A stretch of 64,000 bases of DNA from Magnolia sinica (Eukaryota; Streptophyta; Magnoliopsida; Magnoliales; Magnoliaceae), in contig NC_080589.1 in NCBI RefSeq assembly GCF_029962835.1, positions 22,930,586 through 22,994,585 on the forward strand, written 5' to 3'. This document shows positions 34,366-46,002 of this stretch, one piece after another. The number at the start of each line of letters is the position of its first letter. Within the stretch, counting starts at the first letter, position 1. The position numbers were made by a program, and so were the translations under genes. The notes beneath the pieces were generated by a model, which was not told the origin of the DNA, did no database searches, and worked only from the letters and a program-made list of their open reading frames with translations.

Positions 34366-34720
34366 ATAAATAATTGTTGGTCTCATTGCTGCCAGATGCA
34401 ACCACAATTGATTTGGTTACAAACACAAAGAAGGATGCACAATGAGTTATTGTGCCTCTTCTAAGGTATTAACAGGGACGATCCCAGATAGGTGGGCGGG
34501 TCCATGGTATCATTGTGTTATAACATTGATATCATGGTGTTTCCATGAACCCATAGGGTTGGCCCCATCACTTTGCTGTTCACAGAGTTGCCATGAACCC
34601 ATAGGGTTGGCCCCATCACTTTGCTGTTCACAGAGTTGCCATGAACCCTTCGGTATCCCATGTCACTTTGTTGTCCATGGTGTTACCATGATCCCTATGG
34701 GGTATCCCATGTAGATCATT
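34090..34720. repeat. Degenerate ~48-bp minisatellite
   Basis: The core 'ccatgaacccatagggttgg' with 'tttgctgttcacagagttg' occurs as two perfect 48-bp units (about 34,553-34,648). Diverged relatives ('ccatgaaccccatggagtgtatc', 'ccatgatccctatggggtatc') lie on both sides. It contains (AAT)n at 34,333-34,361. Confidence 0.75.
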
Positions 34721-35334
34721 ATGCAGAAGCTAATGGTCTATGGGACAGTCTCCCACCCAATGTCATATTCAAAGAGGAAACCTCTCTACTTACTACGGAC
34801 AAAATTCATTCCAAGAATATTCTGTTGTGAGCATACTTATTGCGAGCACCAAAGAATCTCAAGGGAGCTTCCTGTTGGTGGCCCTTCTCCTAACATTGGA
34901 CGCATTCCGGAGTCCATTGTGCCTCAGGAGATACCTTCCCTCCTTTGAAAGGGAACGCAATAGGAATCCCCAGAGTATTCTAAAGCCCTTGTCTACCTTT
35001 GAAAGGAGTGGCAGGGGTATTACCCCTTGAGGAGAAAGTCACAGAGAGGATAGCCTCCCTAGAACCCCTGACCCTGAGCAAGGAATGTAGACAAAGAGTG
35101 TCTGTGTTTGTTGAGTGTGTTGCTTCAACCTAGCCATTTGGCACAGCAGCACACACTATTTCTATTTTCTCCTACATAAGCAGATACCCATGCGAACCTG
35201 GTCAGTAGTTAGTTTGCTCTATATTTCTCTACATTGCATGCAGTTTGTGATTTCTGATGAAATAAGAGAGAATAGATTAAACTAGCTGATTAATGTAACA
35301 GTGTGGGGGGTTCTGAAAAACTTCGTAATTATGT

Positions 35335-35690
35335 AAGGTTACACGTTAGCTGAGATAAGGTTACATGTTACGGGCTCATAACGTCTGTAACAACCATTAT
35401 GGAAAAAATGACCAGTAACTTCCATTAACGGCCCATTACGCCCCCTGTAAAGGCCGTAACAGCCCCGTAATGATTTGTTACGGGGTAGATGCAGGTTTTT
35501 TTTTCTAATGTTACAGGGCATATATAGGTTTTTTGAGGTTTTTTTTTTTTTTTCAATTAAAAAAAGAAAAGGAAAAAAGAAACCGTAACAGCTCTTATGG
35601 GAGCCGTAACAGCCGTTATAACCCATATCATAAAGGTAAAGGCGGTGGCCGTTATGACCACAGTTACCGTTACGGAATACCTTGGATCCT
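35335..35690. repeat. GTAACGG/CCGTTAC-rich repeat block
   Basis: 'ccgtaaca', 'gttacggg', 'gccgttat' and 'ccgttacgg' occur more than ten times in both orientations, around a T-rich/A-rich centre (35,497-35,580). The whole could fold into a cruciform, as MITEs do, but I see no clear target duplication. Confidence 0.5.
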
Positions 35691-37743
35691 TGAGACATTT
35701 AAAATGATAAATTGCCTTTCCTTTTAACAAACTTCTATTCCCACAAAAAAAAAAAAAAAAAACTTCTCTTCCCAACACAAAACCGCTCTATAACTGCACA
35801 AAACACTCATGTCGCCTACAACCATGCCAAAGTCACATTACAAACCCAGAACATGGGAACTACCAGACTTTTAACTCCTGACCCACCACATCATAGAATC
35901 ACGTAATCATTCACCCTACCTACTTGGAACTCTTAGAATTGATTCTCAACATATCTTCCCCAAAAGGTGGTTAGTTGGGTTCAGCAAATCTTCCACAAAT
36001 GCCTTTGAAAAAAGGAAATCTTCCACAAAAGGTTGTTATCAATGCTTAAACTATGTTTAGTAGGGAGAATTCCAGGGATTTTGAACTGTGGAGGCAATTT
36101 TTGTTATCGAGGAGACCCACTACTTTAGCATCTCATTTAATAACATGGGGAGAACTAAATAAAATCTACTGCTAATTGACAAGAAAAAAAATGCTCAAAT
36201 AAATGAGATGTTTCCATATTACAAGTCGTAATCATTTTTCTCTCCTTCAGAATTTAGAAAATCATCAGAAGCAGTCTTGCAATGTGTGGATGACACTATC
36301 TTGAATATGGGAGGACTCCCAGGTTTAGATCCTGTGGTGAAGAAATATCAGAAAGCTAGAAACAAGGGCGAAATAACAAAAAGACAATAATAAACTCTAG
36401 TTTTACAAGGATACTCTTGTTTTTGTCCAGATATCATATGAGAAAGAAATTTCCACAATCATAGTATGAAAAAGAAAAAAAGGGAAATGGGACAAAATAA
36501 ACCAAATTTTAAGATTCATTTGAATATCGGTAAGTTCAAAACAAATGAGAGAAACAGACTAAAATCTACTTGGCACAACTGCTACAACTTTACAGGGTTG
36601 CTATATCATCCATCATCATCAGATATGTCAAAATTGTTGGAAATACCTGAGAGGAAACATATAATGCTTGCCCAAGTAAACAAAAATGGTTATGGTTCAG
36701 CCAGAAACCTAAAGGTGGGCCCACTTCCATGATCCAGGCCGTTCATCTGGTGGGCCCTATTATGAATGAATCATGCCCCCAAAACTCCCCACTCATAGAA
36801 TCTTACCACAGGATCAGTGGAATTTTGCAGTTGAATAAAGATGATTGGGCAAACCATCCATTTGTAGGTCACAAATCAAACATCGAACATCACCCAATGG
36901 AGTTTTTTTTTACTTCCAACATGGCTGATCTAAGGGAACCCACTATATGGACCATTTGGATCACTGAAAGGTGGAATCCAGCTCTAAATGTGTGGGGTGA
37001 GCAAAAGAAGAACAGCCAAACATCATATAACACCAGAATTTCCAAATAACGAAGGAATTGCAGCAGTGCCATCACAAGTATAACTCTAATAGTATCTCAA
37101 TTTATTTTTATTTATTTATTATTATTATTATTTTATTTTTGAAATATATAGCGTCTCAAATTATCGCCATCCAGTAAACCAAAATATTCGCTATCTGAGA
37201 TTCGACTCATATAACAAATTTAAAAATACAAGCTTCTCAGCAATTCTAGGCCAAAAAAGACACCAGAGAAGTAGAACTAAATAATTAAAAAATCTGAAAT
37301 CACAATAGCAAGTCACTCGAAGGCGCACCTAAAGGAGGATCGAAATCATCCGGGCTGTGAAGAAGCAAGAGGCTGTTCTGCTCCTCCCGTTTCCGCATCT
37401 CCAGAAACAAAGCGAGCTCCTCTTCCTTCTCCTTCATCACCGTTCCAAGATTCCTCCCTTGCCTCTGCTACAGGGAGCCTTTCGTATGCAACTCCACTGC
37501 CCTAAAACTACGATTCATCGCTGAATCGGAGTGAAGGCGATCAAATCTATTAAAAAATCAAAGGAAAAAAAAAAATCAACGACCTAAAACCTAACTCCCA
37601 TCTAACTCCTCCAAGCCACCCCTTCTACACGAAAATGCCATTGGATCTGAAATCTAGCGGCATTTCGCGCTTTTTCACAGAGTATCTGAGATCCATGAAG
37701 AAAGGATTTAATTTTATTTTTTTTTTAAATGGCGATCTCCGAT

Positions 37744-37827
37744 TGTCAAACAACCATTTACTCTAAAAGTTTAAGCTGTCAGAGTGTGGTATATCAATTT
37801 ACATCAAGGGACTTTATCAGTCCAACA
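37744..37827 (-). repeat. Outer 3' LTR (84 bp)
   Basis: In plus orientation TGTCAAACAACC...TCAGTCCAACA. It matches 47,064-47,141 except for a six-base insertion and a few substitutions. Confidence 0.85.
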
Positions 37828-38018
37828 CCCTGCACGTGCAAGGTGGGAACTCCGCATGGGAACATACTAACAAGGGTGGAGGGACACTCACACCATAAAT
37901 AGGCCAGGCTTGATTTCTCAGTCCTTGGGCCGGACCTGATTTTCCTAACCCCCCGTGGGAGAATAATATATTAGCGAGACATATTTGCTACTCTCGAGAT
38001 TCGAACATAGGACCTTCC

Positions 38019-38030
38019 GCTCTAATACCA
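38019..38030 (-). promoter_or_regulatory. Second primer-binding-site-like motif
   Basis: Minus strand TGGTATTAGAGC, one base different from the tRNA-Met type site TGGTATCAGAGC at 47,052-47,063. It lies three bases beyond the inner LTR, in the position expected after a 5' LTR. Confidence 0.7.
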
Positions 38031-38033
38031 TAT

Positions 38034-38292
38034 TGCAAAGAAGAAAAAAATATGGCAAAGAAGAAAAAACACACGGATTTACGTGCTTCGGTCGCCAGTG
38101 TAGCAATCCTACGTGCATGGGAGATATTATTTTTCATGGTCTCAATAGAGATTACAACAGCAATATATAATTACAATGGACATAGGATGCTAATAATGGA
38201 GCAACCTATTTTAGAAATGGAGATATTTGCAGAGAATCAAATCAATCCATAAAAAGAAAAAATCCACCATAAATCTCTCTTCTCGACCAACA
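38034..38292 (-). repeat. Inner LTR (~259 bp), copia type
   Basis: Starts TGTTGGTCGAG right after the polypurine tract and ends CTTTGCA. Near its end it has 'cacgtaaatccgtgtg', a common feature of plant copia LTR ends. No second copy exists in the window. Confidence 0.8.
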
Positions 38293-38299
38293 CTCCCCC

Positions 38300-39884
38300 T
38301 CAAGTTGGGGCAAAAATATCGATAGAGCCCAACTTGGACAATATCTCTTAAAACTTGGTAGCAGGTAGTCCCTTGGTGAAAATATCTGCTAACTGTTGGT
38401 CGCCACGAACAAAAAGAGTACAAATAACATTGGCTTGTACATTTTCTCGAACGAAGTGACAATCCACCTCAATATGTTTAGTCCGCTCGTGATAAACTGG
38501 ATTTGAAGTAATGTGCATTGCAACTTGATTGTCACAGAACATTTTTGTTGATTGAGATGAACCAAAACCCAAATCCTGCAGTAAGGCCTGAAGCCAAATA
38601 ACTTCACTAGTGGTTGAAGCCATTGCTCGATATTCTACTTCTGCACTTGATCACGCACGCAACAACATTTTGTTTCTTACTCTTCCATGTTACCAAGTTG
38701 CCTCCAACAAATGTACAATACCCTGTTATAGATCTTCAATCAACTAGACACCCAACCCAATCGGCATCAGTATAAGCAATAATGAAACTGTGTCCATTTT
38801 TACGCATCCATATACCTCTTCCTGGAGAACCCTTCAAATATTGCAAAATTCTGTTGACAGCATTCATGTGATTAACTCTTGGTGCATGCATAAATCTACT
38901 GACCAAACTAACTACATATGAGATATCTAGCCGAGTAATAGTTAAATAAATTAGTCTACCAACTAATCTTTGAAATTGACCAATATCAAAAAATAATTCA
39001 CCATCATCACCAAGCTTACTGCCACTGTCAGTAGGAGTGTTTGACGGTCTTACTCCCAATTTTCTAGTTTCCTATAACAAGTCCAACACATACTTTCGTT
39101 GATTAAGAAATATGCCCTTTTTTCAATAGGCAATTTCTAATCCAAGAAAATACTTTAAAACTCCCAAGTCTTTGATAGCAAATTGCTTAAGTAAAAGAGT
39201 CTTGAGCTTTGATATTTCATATTGATTATCGCCTGTGATCACTATATCATCAACATACACCAAAACAATAATGGTACCTGAAATACCTTTCTTAACAAAT
39301 AGAGAAGGATCTGCAACACTCCTATGTAGGCCATTAATCATGAGGACAGAACTGAGCTTAGCATACCAAGCTTGTGGTGACTGTTTAAGCCCACATATAG
39401 CCTTTTTCAGTTTGCCCACTAAACCAAGTTTGGATTCTTGTGACTGACCAGGTGGTACACTCATATAAATTTCTTCTATGTCACCATGCAGGAATGCATT
39501 TTTTACATCCATTTGGAATAATTTCCAATCCTGATTTATTGCCAGGGATATAAGAACTCGAAATATGTTCATCTTTGCAAAGGGTGCAAATGTCTCTTTA
39601 TAATCTTCTCCATAAGTTTGAGTAAATCCTTTAGCAACCGGTCTCGCCTTATGTTGTTCCACGGTTCCATCGCTCTTATATTTTATTTTACATACCCAAC
39701 GACACCCAACTGTTTTCTTTCCTGGAGGCAATCTAACAATGTCCCACGTTTTATTCTCATCAAGTGCCTGCAATTCTTCTTTCATAGCATTTTTCCAATC
39801 TGGATTGGAATTAGCTTCTCGAAAAGTCTTTGGTTCTTGATCATTAGATACTGTACTCAAGAAAGTAGAATGAGATTGAGTAAC
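38300..39884 (-). pseudogene. Copia pol: reverse transcriptase and RNase H
   Basis: Copies the element RNA into DNA. The long frame down from about 39,884 to 39,123 holds EPKTFREANSNPDWKNAM, the RT entry WKLFQMDVKNAFLHGDIEE, and VYVDDIVITG with the catalytic YVDD box, up to FLGLEIAY. A stop splits it from 39,059-38,736 (NTPTDSG, GRLIYLTITRLDISY, ADWVGC). RNase H continues at 38,623-38,348 with EVIWLQALLQDLGF, CDNQVAMHI, KHIEVDCHFVRE and LADIFTKGLP. Frame breaks at about 39,120, 38,735 and 38,640 make it inactive. Confidence 0.9.
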
Positions 39885-41091
39885 TGAAGCAGGACATGGA
39901 AAATTAAATATGATCTGCAAGATTTCAGGCTTAGATCCTACCAACTCAGAAACAATCACACAAATTCCACGTCCCACATGAAAATCCAAACATTCAATTA
40001 AAAATGGGAATCTATGCGGGTCCAAGCCGACACAGGCTAGGACTGGACCAATAAAAATTATAAACCAAATGATGTCAAAGGGAAATAAAATCAACTACTC
40101 ATGCATAAAAATCAGTCCCTAATCCAAGGGATTCCCTAATTTCAATTCAAGGAAACCTAAGGTGATAAAAATGGGCAAATCAATTAGGGATTATTTAATT
40201 TAGGGTTAGGATTCATGAAAAATGGTTATGAGAGGATAAAAACCTAAGCCAAAAGATGATCCCGCGTGTGGACAACAACAATGGCCCCGGACGTGCGTGT
40301 GATCCCGGCCGCACGTGTGGGGCCCACTATTCAGAAAAAAGCCACCTTGGCCCTGGTCGGCCAGGGATGGACTCCAAAACCCCCAAATCTCAGCTCAATC
40401 CGATGTACGGTTTGTGCGTGGTGCTGCGCCGAAGTTTCAGCTCGCCTACGGGCCGAAATCTAGAAACCTGCTGTAATGAAGAAATTTGATGCAACAAAAG
40501 GACAAATTCGAAGTACGGATGGTGGGGGAAGATGGAAACAAAAAGATGATGGAAGATGGGGGTGAATTAGGATCGATGTGGCTTCGCACCACGGTAGTTA
40601 GCCCTTCGAAAAGGGAGGGCTTCACACCCACTTTTGAATTCTTCCACAACTCACGAAGAGAGCAAAAAAATAAAGCAGGAATTTTTTATTAACTTCAATG
40701 AATGAAAAGAACTACAAGGGGTGCCTATTTATAGGGAGAACTCTATACCCAAAAACTCGCACCATGTGCGACACCTATTACTTAGCGATGAAGTAAACTA
40801 AAATAAAAACCAAACAAGGAAATCTAAAGCATTCACGATGTTCTAAATAATAACAATAAGCAAAACTTAAAATATAAAACCAATCCGACGAGTGGGCCAC
40901 AATCATGAGATCCCATGGTGGGCTTTTCTTGACTATCGGGCCACTTTTCTGAACCAAAACTTGACTTCTAGCTAGGAGGTCATCCCTGGACGTCGTCATC
41001 GAGCCAGATCGATGGTAGGGTCCTCCTTCTACGTACGTATGTGCGTATGGGGGGCGGCGTGAGTGCGCGTGTGCCCTTGATGTCCCCATCA
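39885..41091 (-). repeat. Gypsy 3' LTR (1,207 bp)
   Basis: Minus strand TGATGGGGACATC ... to ...CTGCTTCA. It has a TATAAATAG promoter box (minus strand, 40,725-40,733). Near-identical to 43,178-44,387. Confidence 0.92.
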
Positions 41092-41099
41092 ATTCTCCC

Positions 41100-42640
41100 C
41101 GGCTGCAAAGATTTCGCCACTGGCGAAATAAAACTCCTGAACCGCTCCAGGATGTCAGGATTAAGTCTTTAAAGCTCCTCCTCCGTGAGCCACGTGCTGT
41201 CTGAAGCTGGGCATAACTTCCATTTAACCACGTACTTCTGAAACCCGCCGTTCGACGTTGAAACTATCTGATGGTCCAGGATATCCTCTATTTCCTTTTT
41301 GGGTGTGTGAAGGTTAGGTATGTGAGATAGAGGCTAGGAAAATGAGTCAGGAAGGATAGGTATGGGAGGTAGAGGCTGGAAAGATGGGTCGGGACGGGTA
41401 GGTATGGGAGGTAGAGGCTGAGAACATGGGTCGGGACGGGTAGGTATGAGACGTAGAGGCTAGAAAAATGGGTTGGGAAGGGTAGATATGAGAGGTAGAG
41501 GCTGAGAAAATGGGTCGGGACGAGTAGGTATGAGACGTAGAGGCTGGGAAAATGGGTCGGGAAGGGTAGGTATGGGAGGTAGAGGCTGGGAAGAAAGGTT
41601 AGGAAAAGTAGATATGAGAGATAGAGGCTGAGAAAATGGGTTGGGAAGGGGCCATGGTTCAAGGGATAAATATGGGGAATCAGGATGGGTGGGCGAAAGG
41701 CCGAACAAAGTATCAGTGGTCCCCCGAAAAGTAACTAAATCCTCCACATCGGATGTGAAACTAATTCCCATGGAAGGTGGAAGATCTACCTCATACACAT
41801 TGAGACCGTTTCGTTTTATAATTTTGACGAGTCCAGCGCTACACGCGTGTAACTTACGAACGGCCCTCGAAGGATACCGCTCGGGCCTAATGTAGACCAT
41901 CACAGAGTCCCCAATATTGAATCCTTTGAAACATTTATACTGATCTATAAAAAATGTGCAATGTTCATTATTAGTCATGATCTTCTGCCTGATTTCTTGA
42001 TGCCATGAATGAATGTGATGCGCAAAAGACTCTACAGACTCTGACGGCCTATGAGAGAGTGACATAGGGACAAGATCAATAAATTTCCTAGGTTTATAAT
42101 CAGTAACGACTTCACGAGAACTTAGACCAGTGGACCTATCGACAAAATTATTCAACGTAACTCGGTTGTAGGTATTACGGTGTCCCATGTTCTGGTGTGC
42201 TCTATATCCCTCCTAGGGGACTCATCCGATAGATCATTAGGACAAACATCACGAAACTCATCCACTACCGGAATGACCTCAGTGGGTAACTCTACACTAA
42301 TATCTGGTGCACTCTCTCCAGTCACAAGGCTGCACATGTTGTACTGGTCTTGATGTCCCTCATGGGGTGGGTACACGGGTGCACGCCCATAACTGATTCC
42401 TTGGCCAACTCCATTAATTGGTCTATCCTTCAGGCCACCTGCCTGAGATTGGGTGGGGTTTGTCCTGGCGATGGTCTTTAGTCGGGCAATGCGTTCATCA
42501 AGCTGCTCAAAGCATTGGTCCATTTCCAAGTGCTTAATCATAAACTCCAACTTCTGAGACAACTTGTTTAGTGACTCTTGCAATTGTTCCATGTTTAGTG
42601 TAGGGTGCCAACCAAAATTCAGCAATATAGTTGTCAAAAT
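41100..42640 (-). pseudogene. Gypsy deletion-derivative polyprotein
   Basis: Minus strand from about 42,592: MEQLQESLNKLSQKLEFMIK (gag start), GVGQGISYGRAPVYPP, then VVDEFRDVCPNDLSDE, which resembles the segment before gypsy RT. This runs straight into TWDTVIPTTEL, an integrase C-terminal segment, so the enzymes between are deleted. A second frame carries NNFVDRSTGLSSREVV, FNIGDSVMVYIRPERYPSRA, SAGLVKIIKRNGLNVYEVDL (GPY/F-like module), a 42-bp in-frame minisatellite, and EIEDILDHQIVSTSNGGF ... DSTWLTEEEL, a chromodomain-like tail with one stop. It is inactive as a polyprotein; it may still be copied in trans. Confidence 0.85.
41290..41645 (-). repeat. 42-bp in-frame minisatellite in gypsy interior
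   Basis: About eight copies of a unit encoding 14 residues such as DPFSQPLRLIPTRP. It lies between the integrase GPY/F module and the chromodomain-like tail. The homologous array in the other gypsy copy (62,030-62,255) has about five units. Confidence 0.85.
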
Positions 42641-42654
42641 ATAAGAGATTTTAT

Positions 42655-43015
42655 TTATTTATTTATTTATTTTTTTAAAGAATCGACCTAGTTTCTAAAA
42701 AACGAAAAAGGAAAGTTTCTAAAGAAACAAATTAGGAAAGCTTCTTAAAAAAAAAAAAAAACAAATTAGAAAAGTTTCTAAAAAAAACAACCTAGTTTCT
42801 AAAGATAAAGAAAATAGGAAATTTGCTAAAAATAGAAAGTAAGTTTCTAAAAAAGAAAAAGGAAAGTAAATTAGTTTCTAAAAAAGAAAAAGGAAAGGAA
42901 ATTAGTTTCTAAAAACAGATTAAGAAAGTTTCTAAAAAATTAGTTTATAAAAAAAAATAGAAAAGGAAAGTTTCTAAACCTAGAAATAGAAAACTAAGTT
43001 AATTTCTAAAATAAT
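42655..43015. repeat. 'GTTTCTAAAAAA' leader repeat
   Basis: About a dozen loose copies of '(t)agtttctaaaaaa(g)aaaaagg' in the gypsy 5' leader. The plus-strand relative at 60.8-61.1 kb lacks it, which explains much of its shorter interior. Confidence 0.75.
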
Positions 43016-43177
43016 TCAAATAAGGGGATAACAGAAAATTTCAGCAGCTTATTTCAGGGTTTATGGACCTCTAAACAACCATATATGATGAGAATTGATG
43101 CGTAATGGACATAAACAACCAAACCCTAAACATGTAATGAATTCCCCTACAAGAACCCTAGGCTTTGATACCAAATT

Positions 43178-44387
43178 TGATGCAGGACATGGAAAATTAA
43201 ATATGATATGCAAGATTTCAGGCTTAGATCCTACCAATTTAGAAGCAATCACACAAATTCCACGTCCCACATGAAAATCCAAACATTCAATTAAAAAGGG
43301 GAATCTATGCGGGTCCAAGTTGACACAGGCTAGGACTGGACCAATAAAAATTATAAACCAAATGATGTCAAAGGGAAATAAAATCAACTACTCATGCATA
43401 AAAATTAGTCCCTAATCCAAGGGATTCCCTAATTTCAATTCAAGGAACCCTAAGGTGATAAAAAGGGGCAAATCAATTAGGGATCATGTAATATAGGGTT
43501 AGGATTCATGAAAAACGGCTATGAGAGGATAAAAACCTGAGCCAAAAGATAATCCCGCGTGTGGACAACAACAATGGCCCAGACGGACGTGCGTGTGATC
43601 CCGACCGCATGTGTGTGGGGCCCACTATTCAGAAAAAAGCCACCTTGGCCCTGGTCGGCCAGGGATGGACTCCAAAACCCCAAAATCTCAGCTCGATCCG
43701 ATGTACAGTTTGTGCGTGGTGCTCCGCCGAAGTTTCAGCTCGCCTGCGGGCCGAAATCTGGAAACCTGCTGTAATGAAGAAATATGATGCAACAAAAGGA
43801 CAAATTCGAAGTACGAATGGTGGGGAAAGATGGAAAAAAAAGATGATGAAAGATGGGGGTGAATTGGGATTGATGTGGCTTCGCACCACGGTAGTTAGCC
43901 CTTCGAAAAGGGAGGGCTTCGCACCCACTTTTGAATTCTTCCACAACTCACGAAGAGAGAAGAAAAATAAAGCAGGAATTTTTTATAAACTTCAATGAAT
44001 GAAAGGAACTACAAGGGGTGCCTATTTATAGGGAGAACCCTATACCCAAAAACTCGCACCATGTGCGACACCTATTACTTGGCGATGAAGTAAACTAAAA
44101 TAAAAACCAAACAAGGAAATCTAAAGCGTTCACGATATTCTAAATAATAACAATAAGCAAAACCAAAAATATAAAACCAATCTGACGAGTGGGCCACGAT
44201 CATGAGATCCCATGGTGGGCTTTTCTTGACTATCGGGCTACTTTTCTGAACCAAAACTTGACTTCTAGCTAGGAGGTCCTCCCTAGATGTCGTCATCGAG
44301 CCAGATCGATGGTGGGGTTCTCCTTCTACGTACGTACGTGCGTAGGGGGGCGGCGTGAGTGCTCGTATGCGTGTGATGTCCCCATCA
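43178..44387 (-). repeat. Gypsy 5' LTR (1,210 bp)
   Basis: Partner of 39,885-41,091, with small differences such as 'gatcccggccgcacgtg' against 'gatcccgaccgcatgtg'. TATAAATAG at 44,022-44,030 (minus). Its end TGCATCA adjoins the primer site. Confidence 0.92.
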
Positions 44388-44392
44388 GTAAC

Positions 44393-45972
44393 ATTATCAT
44401 ATGTCAAATAAGCCTGCATATGATAAGAGACTATGGTAAGTAAAAAAATCTTTCATTCTTTCTGGAGGATGAGTCTCTCTACTTAATCTCCGTTGAGTTG
44501 GAGGTGCTGCTATTTGAGGTACTATTATTTCAATTGTAGGAGTTGCTTCATTTTCTCGAGGTATAGCTTGGGCAATGACATCATCAGTTATTGTTGGAAG
44601 CGGTACCAAATCATACAAGTACTCCCCCGGGACCGATTCCTGTAATCACTTTGTGCTTGGAAATAAGATTCAGATTCAACAAAGCATACATCACGAGAAA
44701 TAAAAATCTCTTGAGATGCCAAGTCGTAACATATGTACCCTTTCTTTGTGGAAGAATATCTAAAAAATACACACCGATTTGATCAAGCATCCAACTTATC
44801 ACGATGGATAGCTTGTTGGTGCACATAACAGACACAACCAAACACCCGTAAATGAGATATGTCAGGTTTCCGATTCTTCAAGACTTCCAATGGTGACTTA
44901 AAATTGATTACTCGACTAGGAAGTCGATTAATCAAATATGTTGCAGTCAAAACTCCATGGGACCAGTATCTTTTTGGAACATTCATTTGAAACATGAGAG
45001 CTCTTGCGGTCACTAAAATGTGCCGGTTTTTTCTCTCTGCCACCCCATTTTGTTGTCGTGTTCCCACACAACTAGTTTGGTGAATAATACCTTGGTTGCA
45101 ATATATTCAGAGAAAGGTCCTTTGGTATATTCTATACCATTGTCAGACTTAAAAACCTTAACTTTGGCATTGAATTGAGTAATCACCATATTATGAAAAT
45201 CTTTGAAAACAGATAACACCTCAATTTTTGATCTTAGCAAGTATAACCATGTAGCACGAGATTGATCATCAATAAATAACACAAAGTATTTATATCCATC
45301 ATATGAATCAATTGGAGCAGGACCCCATAAATCAGAATGAATCAGTTCAAAAGACTCAACAGACGTAGACAAAGAACTAACGAATGGTAAACGAGTTTAT
45401 TTAGAAAATTGACAGACATCACACACACTAGATTCAACTGAAATAGAAGGGAAAAGTCTCGCCAAGACATGATTGGAAGGATGTCCAAGCCGTTTATGTA
45501 AGATGTGACTTTCCACCAGGTCGCTGGTATAACCCGCCTTATCAGTGAGATTTAGCAAGTACAATCCATTTGAATAAGTTCCTTCACCAATTGTCTTCTT
45601 CAACTCTTGATCCTGAAAGATGACATAAGTAGGAGAGAAAATAGCATCACAGTTCAAAGAATTAGTAATTTTTCCAACAGAAAGGAGCTGAACTGGAAAA
45701 GACGGAACAACAAGGGCATCAGAAGTGGGACTGTTTGGAAAGAAGTCAATTTTTCCACTCCCTAATACAGGAATTGTAATCCCATTAGCAACGGAAACAT
45801 CATGCTTATCAGACTTAGGAATAAAATTATGCACAGATGAAGGACTATTGGCCATATGATCAGTGGCTCCAGAATCAATAATCCAAGAATTAATTTTGGA
45901 AGATGAAGTGAGGTAAGCTTGCAAATTACCTGAAGCATGGGTAGAGGCAGAATGACCTTGTTCAGAAGACAT
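44393..45972 (-). pseudogene. Copia protease and integrase
   Basis: From 45,972: INSWIIDSGATDHMAN (protease with the DSGA catalytic motif), QLLSVGKITNSLNC, then the integrase zinc region ILHKRLGHPS...VCDVCQFSK (HHCC). From 45,372: FELIHSDLWGPAP, FVLFIDDQSRATWLY and FKSDNGIEYTKG (the DD(E) core). From 45,067: [14 protein letters not shown], with the catalytic E, and [20 protein letters not shown]. Frame breaks lie near 45,395, 45,060 and 44,780. The remainder to 44,393 is the linker to RT, cut by the gypsy insertion at GTAAC. Confidence 0.9.
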
Positions 45973-46002
45973 GGACTTACTTTGTTGAAGAAGATGACTT
46001 AA

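Larger units (their letters stand above)
32745..36222. other. Intron 2 of the BPP pseudogene: unresolved and repetitive
   Basis: A/T homopolymer blocks at 33,110-33,260. A minus-strand open stretch at 33,556-33,780 (VRVVLMELDEHGDAKFSL and GYGRDTDEFDGVGYN) reads like a protein but I do not recognise it; a frame-shifted extension reaches 33,908. Then come the minisatellite at 34.1-34.7 kb and the GTAACGG block at 35.3-35.7 kb. No supported gene. Confidence 0.4.
28441..37518 (-). pseudogene. Basic proline-rich (BPP-family) protein, unprocessed pseudogene
   Basis: The family is plant-specific, Ser/Pro/Arg-rich, and known for microtubule association. Five exons are seen. Exon 1 (37,329-37,518): MNRSFRAVEL..., then EKEEELALFLEMRKREEQNS. 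Exon 2 (36,223-36,331): SKPGSPPIFKIVSS, ASDDFLNSEGEKNDYD. Exon 3 (32,631-32,744): LLTPPGTPLFPSLEMES, GTPKARPTALKS. Exon 4 (28,818-29,760): ANPQMEPVSRG, then SRPSTP-type repeats, WKPSKIPGFSLDAPPNLRT, GRPRRQSCSP, VLIGTKMVERVISMRRLAPP and LSKKSLDMAMRHM. Exon 5 (28,441-28,674): GTLRPSMTNIPASSMYSVR ... CLDGSEIEDYDLGSE, stop. Lesions: TAG at codon 17 (37,468-37,470); TAG at 29,431-29,433; TAA at 28,594-28,596; a frameshift near 29,213-29,218, as if two bases were lost after NLRT; and a one-base mismatch of phase between exons 3 and 4. Splice sites are otherwise canonical, so it decayed in place and is not a retrocopy. Introns are swollen by repeats. Confidence 0.88.
39885..44387 (-). mobile_element. 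Non-autonomous gypsy (chromovirus-like) element nested in copia pol
   Basis: LTRs at 39,885-41,091 and 43,178-44,387 (1.2 kb each), flanked by GTAAC on both sides (39,880-39,884 and 44,388-44,392). On the minus strand the primer site TTTGGTATCAAAGC follows the 5' LTR at 43,177, and the polypurine GCCGGGGAGAAT precedes the 3' LTR. The 2.1-kb interior encodes only a gag start, a short RT-entry piece, the integrase C-terminus and a chromodomain-like tail. Protease, most of RT, RNase H and the integrase core are missing. Same family as the element at 59.6-63.7 kb. It inserted after the copia. Confidence 0.92.

Noticed and set aside
34442-35030. Plus-strand frames at the minisatellite
   Set aside because: The CHEPIGLAPSLCCSQS repeats come from a decayed tandem array with no gene structure.
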